The translations under genes were made by a program, and so were the position numbers. Below are positions 46,995 through 58,649 of a DNA stretch of 64,000 bases, one piece after another (position 1 is the first letter of the stretch; each line of letters starts with the position of its first letter). The stretch is from contig OX940865.1 of assembly GCA_954871525.1 (NCBI GenBank), positions 14,026,606-14,090,605 on the forward strand. The letters run 5' to 3'. The DNA comes from Parietaria judaica. Taxonomy: Eukaryota; Streptophyta; Magnoliopsida; Rosales; Urticaceae. The notes under the pieces are model-generated. The model did no database searches and was not told the DNA's origin. It saw only the letters and a list, made by a program, of their open reading frames with translations.

Positions 46995-48235
46995 TTTTTT
47001 AGTGGAAATTTGGTTCTAAATTCGCTCCAGCTTGGAAACCTTTCGAGGGGAACTGTGTCGGTATTTGTGTGGACGTCGCAATCGATGGTTATGTGGAGGG
47101 TTATGGCATTAGTCAAGTGGCTCGTAATTACAAAAATCAAATCCTCGTGTTGGGAATCAATTCTTATAGGGATGGGCTGTCCGTCCCTCCAACTTGCATA
47201 CGCTTCAGCTATTCGTGGGGAGTCGAATGAGCATATGACCAAGGATTGGCGAAGCTTCGCGTTTAATCTGATTGTTTGGGGGTGATTAAAGCTCTAATGA
47301 GTAAGTCCACCCCTATTGTTGGTTATGCCCGAACCCGATATTGTATTTCTCGGGTTATCGGATATCGACCCGACAACCATAACCGACATTATGGGCCCAC
47401 ATGGCCCCAAGTATTAATTATGATTCATATTAATTAATAATAGATTAATTAATTCATGATTGGGCTTTTAGAAAACCCAATGGGTGGGCTTTTAGAAAGC
47501 CCACTAGGTCATGACCATAGGGTATTATAAATACCCTAATATGACTCATAATTAAACAACACATGACAAACCCTAGCCTCCTAGAAATTCGAGCTCCCCT
47601 CCCTTGTGAGTCGAATTTTGGCTAGCTCCCCGGTTCAATCAACGGTTGATCATCTAAACACCGACAAGGATCTAACCTATCCTCGGAGGTGCTTTCCGGT
47701 CATCAAAGACGTTCCCGAGTGACGTGGTGGACGAAATAGAGGCGCAACACTTGAGGCGCTGGAATCCGGATCAAACAGAAATCGGCAAGCACCAAAACCA
47801 AGGAATCGGCAGTTTTTCGGTACAGTTGGCAAAAGTATTATAGTTTGGTAACGACCTCTAAACGATATCTTAATTCTCGCAATTATTCTAGATCTTTATA
47901 GTTCGATGATATCCCGTGATTTCTGCCTCGGGATTGAGAAAAGTCATCGAAAAACCCAACACCTTTTTCCGATTCGGGCTCTATTATTTATGACATTCAT
48001 CGTTTAGCTAAACTCGCCTTTAAGGCTAGAGAAAATTTTGTTTGGTTAGATTTTGTCCCGCCAAGTGTCGAGATGTTTCTTTTAAGTGATTCAAGTTGTA
48101 ATATGGGAGACCTGACCCTTGTTCAGGACGCTCACTTAGCTTTTTCCAGTACTATTCTCGCCCGGGCCGCACCCGTTAGAGGGATCGAGAGAGTTTAATA
48201 AAGATCGTCTTTCTTTATATAAAAAAATATATTTA
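46995..48235 (+). mobile_element. Relic of a LINE (RNase H end), interrupted by a solo LTR
   Basis: Left of the LTR one frame reads CVDVAIDGYVEGYGISQVAR then NYKNQILVLGINSY, the start of the RNase H domain common in plant LINE ORF2. Right of the LTR it resumes with the LINE C-terminal stretch IHRLAKLAFKARENFVWLDF then VPPSVEMFLLSDS. Next comes a 3' tail with agtttaataaagatcgtctttc and an A/T-rich end near 48230. The central part of the domain is missing, and no endonuclease or reverse transcriptase part is present. Confidence 0.72.
47312..47966. mobile_element. Solo LTR nested in the LINE relic
   Basis: The LTR is 47317-47961, about 645 bp. It begins TGTTGGTTATGCCC and ends AAAAACCCAACA, with a perfect TGTTGG/CCAACA inverted end. 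The flanks cctat and ccttt agree at 4 of 5 bases. A TATA-like tattataaataccc lies at about 47523-47536 in the plus orientation, followed by an aaaccctagc-type leader. Confidence 0.82.
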
Positions 48236-51200
48236 TCACAATTATTCTCTTTTGCTTGCTCTAGCAGCTCTCAATTAGTGTCACTAATTCCGCTGTTGTT
48301 TCTCACTGCTTAATCCAAGCACTAATAGTGGCTTTTCTTGGATTTTAAATTAAGGAAGGTTTATTCATTTTGTAATTTTAAATAGTTTTTGTGTAGTTTT
48401 TTATTTATTAAAATTTATATAATCCATAAAATTACTCAATTGTTTATAAAGGTCTCGTTTCGTGTTCCATATATTAAGTTTGTACCTTGCCTTAATCAAA
48501 TTTCGCTAATTTATTGAGACTCCGACTCATCTTATGATTAATCATGTTAAAATGAAAATATAAACTTGACATTTTAAAAAACTTAATATCATATAAAATT
48601 ATATAAAATAAAAAAAAATATTCTTTTGTCGTATTGAATTTTGAGATCTCATTGTATCGCATACCTACTGTGTTCACATGTTACTTAATCTAGTTAATCG
48701 TGGTGGACACAATTTGACTAAAGTCGGACTAAAAATCTACTTAAACTCATTTACATCATGTCGTAATAGTGTCGTGTCTCGTGCTCGATCTCAAATTGAG
48801 ACCCATGACTAAATAATATGTTTTCAAATTGATGACTTTACTTTCGGTTTAGTTTTTATACATCACGGTTTAGTTTAGATTCGCCGTTTTTATGTTTTAT
48901 GCTTTCTTATTAATGACTTCACTTTCGGTTGTTGTAAAATTTGCTCTTGTGGTGGCCAAAAAACAAAAGCTAATAATTAATGAGTAAATTCAGTTATTAG
49001 ATTTTTTCACAGCCAGGTTGTGAACGATTTATATAAATTTGAATCTATTTAGATTTTATTGTGATTTATGAATTAAATATTTATCTTTAGTTAACAGTAT
49101 ATAACTTCTTTCTAGGTATTTAATTCGTATCTCTATATTTCATTTTCTAATTTATTTTCTTCTAAATTGACGAATTCGTAGGACTAAAATAACAAGAGTG
49201 ATGAAATGAAATAATATAAATATAATAACCTCTTTCACAATCATTTTATATTTGGACCGATATTCTTTTTTTCTCCACAAATTATCTGGGTTTGATTTAT
49301 TTGATAAACTTTCGCTAATATGTACAAAGTTGTTGTAATTATATGAAATTATTATAAATAAATTAAATAAGAAAATTTTCAAACAAATTCCAAGGCAAAC
49401 AAAGCTAGCTCCTAACGTGTCTAAAACTCACATCCATTTATAATTATTATTATTGTTATTATTCTCTCTCTTATTATAATAACATTTGGAAAAGAACATG
49501 AATAATTGCAATCTTGCCGACTCTTCCAAACATGTAAATAATAGTCAATAATGCATCATATATTTTGCATGTTGGTACAATTTCCCATCTGAAAAATCAT
49601 ATTTTAGCAAAAACGCCCTCTCTACATTAAAAAATGTTAGCATCTTAGCTATCCGCACATAAAAAGAAAATGAAAAAAAATAACTAATGTCGAGCTACAC
49701 GTTACTTTTTATCCGACGCAATGAGATCAATATATTAAATTAAACGAAGAATAGTAATAAGTCGTTGAAAAATAATAGAATTGATAGAAATACCCTCAAA
49801 GGAATTATATATGCACATAAGTTAATATTTCTGTTTTATTTTTATTATTACTATTTTAGAGATAAATTGTGTAAAGTTTAGGGGCAACAATGCCAATTAC
49901 ACTTTCATTTATTTAAATATATTTGACTTGGATAGAAAACTTGGTTTGTTGGCCACCCAACATGAATGTACATGTCACGTTATACAAAAAAGATTTCAAA
50001 TTTGAATAAAACTTATGATTATATTTATTTATAATAATTTGTATTATATGATTTTTCTTTGGCAGAAACAACATATACAACAAAAACAACACATACAAAA
50101 TTATTGATTGACACTTGACATACTTATTTCTTTTTCACCGAAATCGATTTTTATGGTAAATTTTATAGTAATGTTTATTTATTTTTATGCTGGCTTAGAC
50201 ATTTATTTATTACGCATTCAATTATAGTAACTGCTTGTAGTACACATTTATTCTCATTCACGTGCTAGGTTCCTCTTTTTATCTTTATCTTTATTTTAAT
50301 TTAGTTTGAAAATCTTGAGTTTAAACAATTAATAAAATTGTTCGTAAATTGGGTGAAAATAATCGTTATTAAATGTATTTTCTATGCAACCAAGCTTACT
50401 TAGTTTAGTAGTAATTCCACTACATACATCTCTAAAAGATCTCGGGTTCAAATTTTTTGGAACGTAAATGCTTGTCAACTTTTTATATATAAACTTGGTT
50501 AATAGTGTCACACATTCTTACATTAAATATATTTAATAATGTGAGAATGTATTGTAATTTTGATCAACAATTTTATATTTAAAAAAAAAAAAAATTATTC
50601 TGCGACTAACCGAAAAAATTATATGAGAGGTTTTGTTGTCCCAATTGTGGCCAACTATTGTCGGGTTGGGAATGTAATAACTCATTTGTTCTCTTGTGTG
50701 AACTTGTATATCTACATATATACATGTAATAATTCATTTGTTTTCTTTTGTAAATCTGATAAAATAATAAAGTATCTGCATATATATGTTTATACAATAG
50801 TGAGGCATAAACTTTTATGATAGATTTGAGAATGATATATTCATGGCAATTTGACAGAAATAAATTGCTAAAAGATCTTATTTAGGTTTTGAATCAAATC
50901 TATATTTTTAAATACCTCATGTTAAGAAATATGAATAGTGCCGAAGGAAAGTATATTTTTTATAATGAAATCTCACTTAATGTCATTCTTGCAAAAAGCC
51001 CCAATTTAACATTATTATTAAGAATTTGCGGCAAATGATCAACATGCTACAAAAATAAGAAATAACTTTATTTTAGATTTTTTTTCATAAATAAGTTTCT
51101 CTTGTTAGCTTCCTACTATGAAGTCCATGCAGCAACATATGATCTCTCAGCTCTGTACGTTTTCACTTTTTATTTTTACCGCATTTGAGCTATAAATTTT

Positions 51201-51250
51201 TTGAGCACTAAGTTTTCGCATATATAGTAGCCAAAACGTGTTATACATCG
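48236..51250. other. AT-rich intergenic sequence
   Basis: No gene or complete element was recognised across 3 kb. Only short low-complexity runs and scattered stop-rich frames are present. Confidence 0.5.
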
Positions 51251-51253
51251 CAA

Positions 51254-51300
51254 AACTAGTGCACCATAGATCAGTCATGCGGCGTGGTAAAAAAGAGCTA
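51254..51300 (-). other. Possible Helitron 3' end, degenerate
   Basis: The segment aactagtgcaccatag matches the outer end of the Helitron at 35571-35586 (aactagtgcaccggca) and is also followed by GC-bearing DNA (gcggcgtgg), but the hairpin is not intact. No matching 5' end was located to the right. Confidence 0.35.
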
Positions 51301-51763
51301 AAACATGGACAAATTAAATTTCGTCACTTAAAAATTCACGCTAAGGAGTTAATAAAAAAAATCTTAATTACGTTCGCCAAAAGTTTTCTATACCATTGAG
51401 AATTTATGCCAAAAAAATGACTGGGAATATAAGTCTTATTCGTCGTCGCATGTGGGTATTTTTGTCTCAAATATCCCTTATTATTATTATGGATAATTTT
51501 CCACAAAAGCATCCATTTTTAAACATTTCAATTGCGTGCTGATTAATTACCTAAGATTGTGAAATATGTTTTTTTTTTTCCCTTTTCCATGTCTCCATTA
51601 AATGTAAGTCATTTACATGTTTTATGTTGAAATTGAAGTATTTAGCATGATAAATATCAAACACATGAAAATAAAAGAAAAAAGAGTAGTAAGTACTTGA
51701 TTTTGTAAAAAAAAAAACTCAATATTAATGGAAAGACACATTCGACGGAATCAATAATAATAA

Positions 51764-53981
51764 TAAAAAAAAGAGAAATTGCACTAAATAGCCAATTTGA
51801 AACATAGGTTTAGCAAAATAGCCAAACTTTGGTTAATTTTGTAAACTAGCCAATTAACATGAGGTGGCATATCAATTTAGATTATTATTTTCGTAATTAA
51901 TATATATGGTAATTAACCTTATCAGCACAAATCATGCTAACTGATTACTTTTTAATTTAATAAAAAAAAGAAAAAAATCATCTAAATCAGTTTCCATAAT
52001 AACACGTTTGAATGTGACAGCATATATTGAGTGAGACCAAATCTTTATGGTAACCTCTTTTCCTATTAATTTGAATGTGACAGTAAATCGTGTGAATGCA
52101 ATTGTTTTTTCTATTAATTAGGATATTATTTTCCAATTCAATATTCAAATATCTTATAATATTCCAGCTGTAATTTTCTCAACGCGTTTCAAGGGAGATT
52201 TTGAATGAGTTATGTTGAGAGTGAACTTTGGTCAGATCGCATGCTTGCCCTTTGGCATGAAAAAAATCACATGAAAAACAAAAATTAACGATAATAATCA
52301 CAAATTAATAGCCATCAAAATTTAGCACATAATCGATTCTTAAAGACACCTAAAATAAGACACGAAAAGTTCGATTACACCAACAATGTTAATCACAAAT
52401 TAATAGCCATCAAAGTTTAGCATAGAATCGATGCTTAAAGACACCTAAAAATACACATGAAAAATCGATTACACCAACAAAAATAAACACATGCAAAAGA
52501 TTCGATTTTATATTGGGTTGAAAAAATCACATGAAAAAACGATTACACCAACGAAAATAAACACATGCAAGAATCGACTATTAAAGACATGAAAAAATCA
52601 TCAAACCAACGAAAATAAACACATCCGATCTGATAAACAAATTTCCCACTTTCTGATCGTTACAATATCATCATACAATAATTACAACTTTTGAAAATGC
52701 AAAAAATTCATCAAACCAACAAAAATAAACACATGCGATCTGAATAACAAAATTTTCCACTTTTCGATAGCTACAATATCTTTATAAATTTCCAATTTCG
52801 CTAAGTTAAGCTACACAACCTTTTCTTCGTCAGTTCCTTGCATCTCCGTACTTAAACAATGTCTAACAAATATCCCACTTTCCGATCGTTACAATTTTTG
52901 AAGACCTTCTCTTGAAGCACGTTCTCAATTGGTAGTTCCATGTTGGTGTTTGGAAGTGGGCCCCAACTAAGACCTGTAAGTGTAAAATCGTAAATTAAGA
53001 AACATCAACGATAATAATCGCAAATTAATAGCCATTGCAATTGCAATTTAGCACAGAATCGTTAGCACACAAAATTAACACATTCAAATAAACACATGCA
53101 ATCAACGATAATAATCACAAATTATTAGCCATCAAAATTTAGCAGAGAATCGATTCTCAAAGACACCTTAAAAAAAGACATGAAAAATTCGACTACACCA
53201 ACGATAATCAGCGCAAATCAATAGCCATCAAAACTTACCGCATAATTGATTCTTAAAGACACCTAAAAAACACATGAAAAATTGATTACACCAACGAAAA
53301 TAAACACATTCAAAAGACTCGATTTTTTTATATTGGCATGAAAAAAATCACATGAAAAAACGATTACACCAACGAAAATAAACACATTCAAGAATCGACT
53401 ATCAAAGACATCAAAAATTCATCAAACCAACGAAAAATAACTCATGCAAAATAATAGAAGGTTAAATACATGAAAAATCGATTCTTAAAACCAACTAAAC
53501 AATAATCTTAATGCTAATAAATAAACTAGAAATATAAGAAAATCATACCCTTTTATCGCCGATGATGGAAGTCCGACAGAGAAGCTCGAAGAAAGGTGTG
53601 CAGTCGAAGAAGCGTGTGGAGTCGAAGAAAGGGAAAGGAATGGTCAATAGTTTTGATTTAAATTTTGAATGATATCATCAATAAATTGGTGTAATCGAGT
53701 GAATATTAGTTGTGGGTAGTTACTATATTAATAGCATTATTACTTAATATGAATATATATGATTAATGAAAAAATGGATTTGACCGAATCTATTTGATTG
53801 ATATCACGTTAATTAACTGCGATTTTTTTTAATTCTATAATATTGATATTGAAGGGCATCGTAGTAATTCTATATTAGCTTAAATGGTTAATTGGCTATT
53901 TAGCAATATCAACCAAAGTATGGCCATTTTGCTAAAGACACATTTAAATTTGGCTATTCCTCTATAGTACCCTAAAAAAAA
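51764..53981. mobile_element. MULE of the same family as the Pack-MULE, 9-bp TSD
   Basis: The element is 51773-53972, flanked by TAAAAAAAA at 51764-51772 and 53973-53981. The left end, gagaaattgcactaaatagc and onwards for about 100 bp, is close to 14511-14610. The right end is a weaker inverted copy (ggttaattggctatttagca, accaaagtatggccattttg). The interior has many copies of an attacaccaacgaaaataaa-type repeat. A short exon-like stretch lies near 52905-52975. Confidence 0.8.
52260..53500. repeat. Interspersed direct repeats inside the MULE
   Basis: The phrases cgattacaccaacgaaaata, aacacatgcaa, aatagccatcaaa(a/g)tttagc and gattcttaaagacacct each recur three to eight times. They form two larger blocks (about 52290-52760 and 52980-53470) that resemble each other, so a duplication of about 700 bp probably occurred. 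Confidence 0.75.
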
Positions 53982-54138
53982 AACGTTTGATAACCTTAGG
54001 TATTACCCTGCAAAATTGAAAGAAAAAAAAAGTATTTATTTATTACTACTCTCCCTAATTACTGTTGTTTGATGTTTAATTGTTATTTGATACATATAAG
54101 GGTTATAGATTAGATCGTATTTCTTCTTCACTCAAATT

Positions 54139-54542
54139 CATAGTGTGACAGTCACCAATCTCTTTCAGCCGAGAGGGCAAGAACGGGTAAGATGTACAGT
54201 CTCACATCGCCTGGGCAAGGGGATGTGCTAATGAGACGTTCCCGAGACTGTGCAGGCATGAGACTGCACGATTATCGAAGATCATACATGGATGGTCGAA
54301 GGGGGGTTAAAAGAATTGATTGATACCACCTATGTCAACAAGATGCATCTTCTTTTTGGTAGCTCGTTCATAGGAACTCCAAAAGCTAAGCTTGCTTGGC
54401 TAGGACTAGTCGTAGGATGGGTGACCTCCTGAGAATTTAATCAGAAAACGTGCAAGTGAGGACAAAACACGCTGAAAAGACTTGTGTTTATCCTGTGGGG
54501 ACAGTCAACGATTCAATTGAGAAGCCAGGACGTTACAAATAG
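54139..54542 (+). mobile_element. Cassandra-type (TRIM) solo LTR with 5S rRNA-like core
   Basis: The LTR is 54144-54537, beginning TGTGACAGTCACC and ending CAGGACGTTACA. The flanks catag and aatag agree at 4 of 5 bases. Inside, about 54372-54435 resembles the 3' half of plant 5S rRNA: ggaactccaaaagctaagct, then gcttggctaggactagt and aggatgggtgacctcctgag. 5S-derived DNA in a short LTR is the hallmark of Cassandra. No second LTR is adjacent, so it is a solo LTR. Confidence 0.88.
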
Positions 54543-54971
54543 AAAATTAATAAATTACAAAATAATTACATATTTAAGAATAAAACTTATTTAAATATGT
54601 TAATAATATAGGTCATATATCTCATAAACATAAACTCATGAACTTGACTATTGTATAATAGATATCATCATAAAATTATTTTATTGCTTTATATACCATG
54701 GATAAATCTGTTTTTTTTTAATTATATAAAAAGTACAACCTTTACAAATCTAGTTATACAAAAAGAAGAATTCGATAATCCCGGGTCACTTTTTTTCTTT
54801 GCGGTTTTCGGATGCCAACTCCCTTAATATCCTAATTTGTTTGGAGGACTTTGAACCTCTATTTACTACTTAGCAAAAAATTAATAAAAATACAAATAAA
54901 ATAAAAAATAAAAAAATCTCGTACTCTCCTCAAATGGTATATTTTTTTCTTGAGTTTTATTTCTTTTAAAT

Positions 54972-57900
54972 TTAAAATGGAAAGTCAAGATGCCAAAGCA
55001 AAATTCTTGAGCAACCATCAGGTGGAATTCCCTTGACTTCAGTATCATCTTCAAGAACCACTTGCTTCACAAATTTGATTGAGCTCTGTTGAAACAATTA
55101 AAAAATTAAAATAAATATTTGTTACAATGTTTATCAAATTTATGCTAATTTATGATTAAATAATAAACAAATAGTCATAGTTCCTCTTCTTTTATTTTAT
55201 TTAATGGTGTCACCTAATGAATGGTTTTGCAAGTCTGTCAATGATTTTGCAACAGCTGGCCAAAAACCTTTAGTGATCCTTACTTGTTAACCAAAAAAAT
55301 GAACAAATTTTATATAGTATATTATATACATACACCAAAACATATACAAATCATAATATTATACATTCATACTTGTTTGGTGAGTAATTAGAGAAATCCC
55401 ATGATTAAAATTCAAAACAATGATTATATTCTTGACATAATTAATAAGCTGTTAAGTCATGATATTTATTTTCTTATTTCTCTTATATTGATAATGCAAT
55501 TTTAACAACGTACCTCGAATATCCTAGAATTTAATCCACAAATGTTTGTCCTCTAAACTTCTTCTTTCTATACCGGTTTACCTCCAGAAATTTTATTTAG
55601 AAAAATGCTATATTTTTGCAAATGTTTACCACTTTTGTCGAAATTCAAGATCATATTTGCTGTTTCTTTATATTTTAAAAATTATAAAAAAATTTAAATT
55701 ACTTAAAACTGCCATTTTATAATGCTTGCCTCGAAATTCATTATTTTCGTCTTATTATTGAAAATGACAATTTTATTTTTAAATTTCTATGAAAAAAGAT
55801 GGAGCATTTTGATATAAAAAGACACATTGAGACAAGAGTTTAAAGGAACAAATGATACATATTGATAAGTTTATTTTTTTTTAAAAAAATAGTAAAAATA
55901 ACTACGGGACAATCCAATACAAATTGATAGACTAAAGGTCGATATAAGTGATATTTACTCTTTAATTTTATTGATCTAATTTTTATTCGTATACTTAATC
56001 AGTAAAACCTCGTTAACTAATACTTCTATTATTCATGACTCTAACTAACATTATTAGATTTTACCTCAATAAATATAATAAAATTCTCAAACTCAAATAA
56101 TATTGATTATTTATAATATATTACCTGAGAGGTGCTTTGAAGAGAAGAAGTGCGACCCCATCTTTCAGGGTCCCACAAGATAGAGCTGTTGAAACCAAAG
56201 CTTGAGATGTGAATGGGAGGTTTGGTCTGAGTACTTTCAGTTTCAGTCTCATTTTTCATATTTCTCAAATGCCACCCCAGAACTTGTGAAGAGTCACACA
56301 CTGGCCCTTCAATCATCACATTCTTCCTATTTGCTCCCACCACTGCCATTGGCCATGTCCCGAATGCCCTATAACACAAGATTTCGATATCATGATTAGA
56401 GGTAAGACCGACGCCGGATACTCCGGTTTCGGCCCTTTATTTGAGCCGGTCTTGTTTTTTTTTTTCCTATCTTCTCAAATTGGGCCCAAACTTTCAAAGA
56501 ACTCTATTTTTTTTTTTTTACTTGAAATTGGATTGGAACGGATCCAATTTGTGAAAAAACCCCGACTCCTCTTCACCGACTAAAATATCAAAAAGATACT
56601 CATAATATAATATAAAGATAGACTCCATATATTTATAAAATGCATGAAATAAAGATGAAATAAACTATAAAAGCTAAAACTATTATAATAATTTAATCAT
56701 ACAAACTAAGACTAAAACCGAAAGCCGGGCTTCTTAGCCCAGGCCCGCTTTTTGACAAGGATTCCAACTTTCGAGACGGGATATAACCATGTTTCAGACC
56801 AAAATTTTCACTATATGTACTAACGATAGCTCCTCATGAAGTACAGAACCCATTGATTATATCTAATGTATCTCATTATATTCTTAGAATGTATAAGAAT
56901 ATTTGCGTGAATATGATGACACTTTACAGTTATAGATGATCAATTTGTTTTCTTACACACACACACATATATAGTATATATGCAATTTGTTTAAGATTTA
57001 TTATCCAAAACTTTGAGACTTGCATTGCAAGTTACAATCCCCAGCTGCTGTAAGCCAGTAAGTTCCTTGCAGCCCAAGTTAATTTTAAAATGTAGAATTT
57101 GCTAATCAATTTTCTTGCAGCCCAAGAAACGACGCAACTAATAAAACCCAAGAAGTACTATATTAAAATAAGAAATTTCAAAAATGTTTTTGGCAGGTGA
57201 GCGTTTTTTTATTTACTTTTTATATATTATTGCAGACGATCATATGGAATTTAAAATATGAGTTCATGTAAGCGTGATATTAGTTCAAATACTCAACTAA
57301 CTAATTCGACAGTGACTTAACAAGCCAGGGATCGAAATCATACTCAATCTTCCTCAGCTCGTCGAAGAAGTCGAGATCGTACACATTTGAGAGAGCCGCG
57401 AAGTGCACGATCCCGCACAGCCGGTGCCGCTCGATGTGGCGGAGAGCGACGTTCCTCTGGTGATCGAGCTCGGCCTCAATATCTGTGAAGTTCCGATCAC
57501 CTCCAACCACCAAATGCCGATACATCACCCCTGTCTTTCTCAGAACCTCGCTCACCTCGCCCGTCTCGTCCCGAGCCTCCACGACAATCCACAGCAACGG
57601 AGGAACAACCAAGCTCATCGTGTCGGCCAATCTTCGGAGAAGCACCACGTCTCCGGCTCCGCTCACCGGGGTTACCGCAATCACGAGCTCTCTCGGGGAA
57701 AACGCTCCGTTTTCACCCTCGGACTGCCCCACTCTCGCCAGAGGTTGATCCACGGAGAGTTCCGCACTCATAGGAGCCTCGGCATCTTCATGACTCGCGG
57801 AAGATTCACTGGAGGCTCTCCGGAAGACCTCGATCGGCGGTGACGGGAGATCCGGCGAGTGATAATACATGCTCGTTTTGCCGGTGGGGAAGAAACCGGT

Positions 57901-57981
57901 GAAGAAGCCCATGACGAAGCAGAGAGAGAAGTGGACAATGGCTTTCTGCCATAGATGAACTCTTCTTTTTGTTCTCTCCAT
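54972..57981 (-). CDS. IRX9: IRX9-type GT43 protein of xylan backbone synthesis
   Basis: Three exons on the minus strand: 57981-57344, 56368-56125, 55085-54972. All have GT-AG borders with matching phases, giving 331 residues. The start chosen is MERTKRRVHLWQKAIVHF; an in-frame ATG 9 codons earlier is possible. The N-terminus is a type II anchor (about 13-33, ending MGFFTGFFPTGK). The GT43 region contains LVIAVTPVSGAGDVVLLRRL, GIVHFAALSNVYDLDFFDEL, FGTWPMAVVGANRKNVMIEG, QVLGWHLRNM and SSFGFNSSILWDPERWGRTS, ending VVLEDDTEVKGIPPDGCSRI. As in known IRX9, the expected acidic DxD position is occupied by AALSN, so the protein is probably a structural partner of IRX14/IRX10 in the Golgi and not itself catalytic. 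IRX9 genes are tied to secondary-wall formation. The two introns are long for such a short gene, and MITE DNA sits upstream of the start. Confidence 0.93.
56385..57300. other. IRX9 intron 1 with possible MITE remnant
   Basis: Near 56395-56580 the DNA is rich in accggtttcgg, ggcccaaac and gaccg-like motifs resembling the CCGG-type MITEs elsewhere. Opposing ends could not be paired. The rest is AT-rich. Confidence 0.35.
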
Positions 57982-58127
57982 TGCCAAAACCTTATTAGAA
58001 CCTATCAAATCTCTAAAGCTTCAAACTTTATAAACAAATATCACATGATGTTACTGAATATATATTTAAATGCTTGAAATGACAAAAGGGTTCAAAGCTT
58101 AAATAAAAGCCTATGATTGATAATATA

Positions 58128-58553
58128 TAAGAATAGTTGCGGCAGAGATACTAAAATTTGTTGAAATTGATCGGTTGTTTGTTTCCAAGTTTTCAATTTA
58201 ACTTAATAGATACCCATTACCCAATGTAGTGAAACTTCCGTCCCTGAATAATTTAATTCACGTGTCTCAATTAACGTTACGCCATTTACATGTGTACGCC
58301 TCAATTTTTATTTTTTATTTTTGTTACGTTTTGAAATATATCACCGCTAGTTTCTCAAAACATGGAAAAAAACGAAGATTTAAGGAACCGAAGTGTATAC
58401 GTGCAAATGACTTAACGTTAACGAAAATCATTTGATGGAACCAAAGGAAGATGCGAAATTCGGTGAATTTGAGTATTTATTTAGCGCATAGAAAGCATTA
58501 AAATATTTTGTCTAATTTTTTTTTAAAAAAACTTGGGTACTTAAGCTGCAATA

Positions 58554-58585
<32 letters not shown>

Positions 58586-58622
58586 TTGCTAAAAAACTTG
58601 GGTACTTAAGCTGCAATTATCT
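58128..58622. mobile_element. MULE-type MITE upstream of IRX9, right end duplicated
   Basis: The left end gaatagttgcggcagagat pairs with the reversed right end agataattgcagcttaagta. The right end occurs twice in tandem (about 58530-58556 and 58595-58621; cttgggtacttaagctgcaa), each followed by a TA/TATG run, so a unit of about 70 bp was duplicated. The element lies about 150 bp upstream of the IRX9 start. Confidence 0.6.
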
Positions 58623-58649
58623 TTAATATTATATATATATATATATGTA

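Noticed and set aside
46808..47242. Minus-strand open frame of 144 codons
   Set aside because: It is antisense to a readable LINE RNase H fragment on the plus strand and resembles no known protein.
54372..54435. Possible 5S rRNA gene
   Set aside because: Only the 3' half is similar, with several changes, and it lies within an LTR of Cassandra type.
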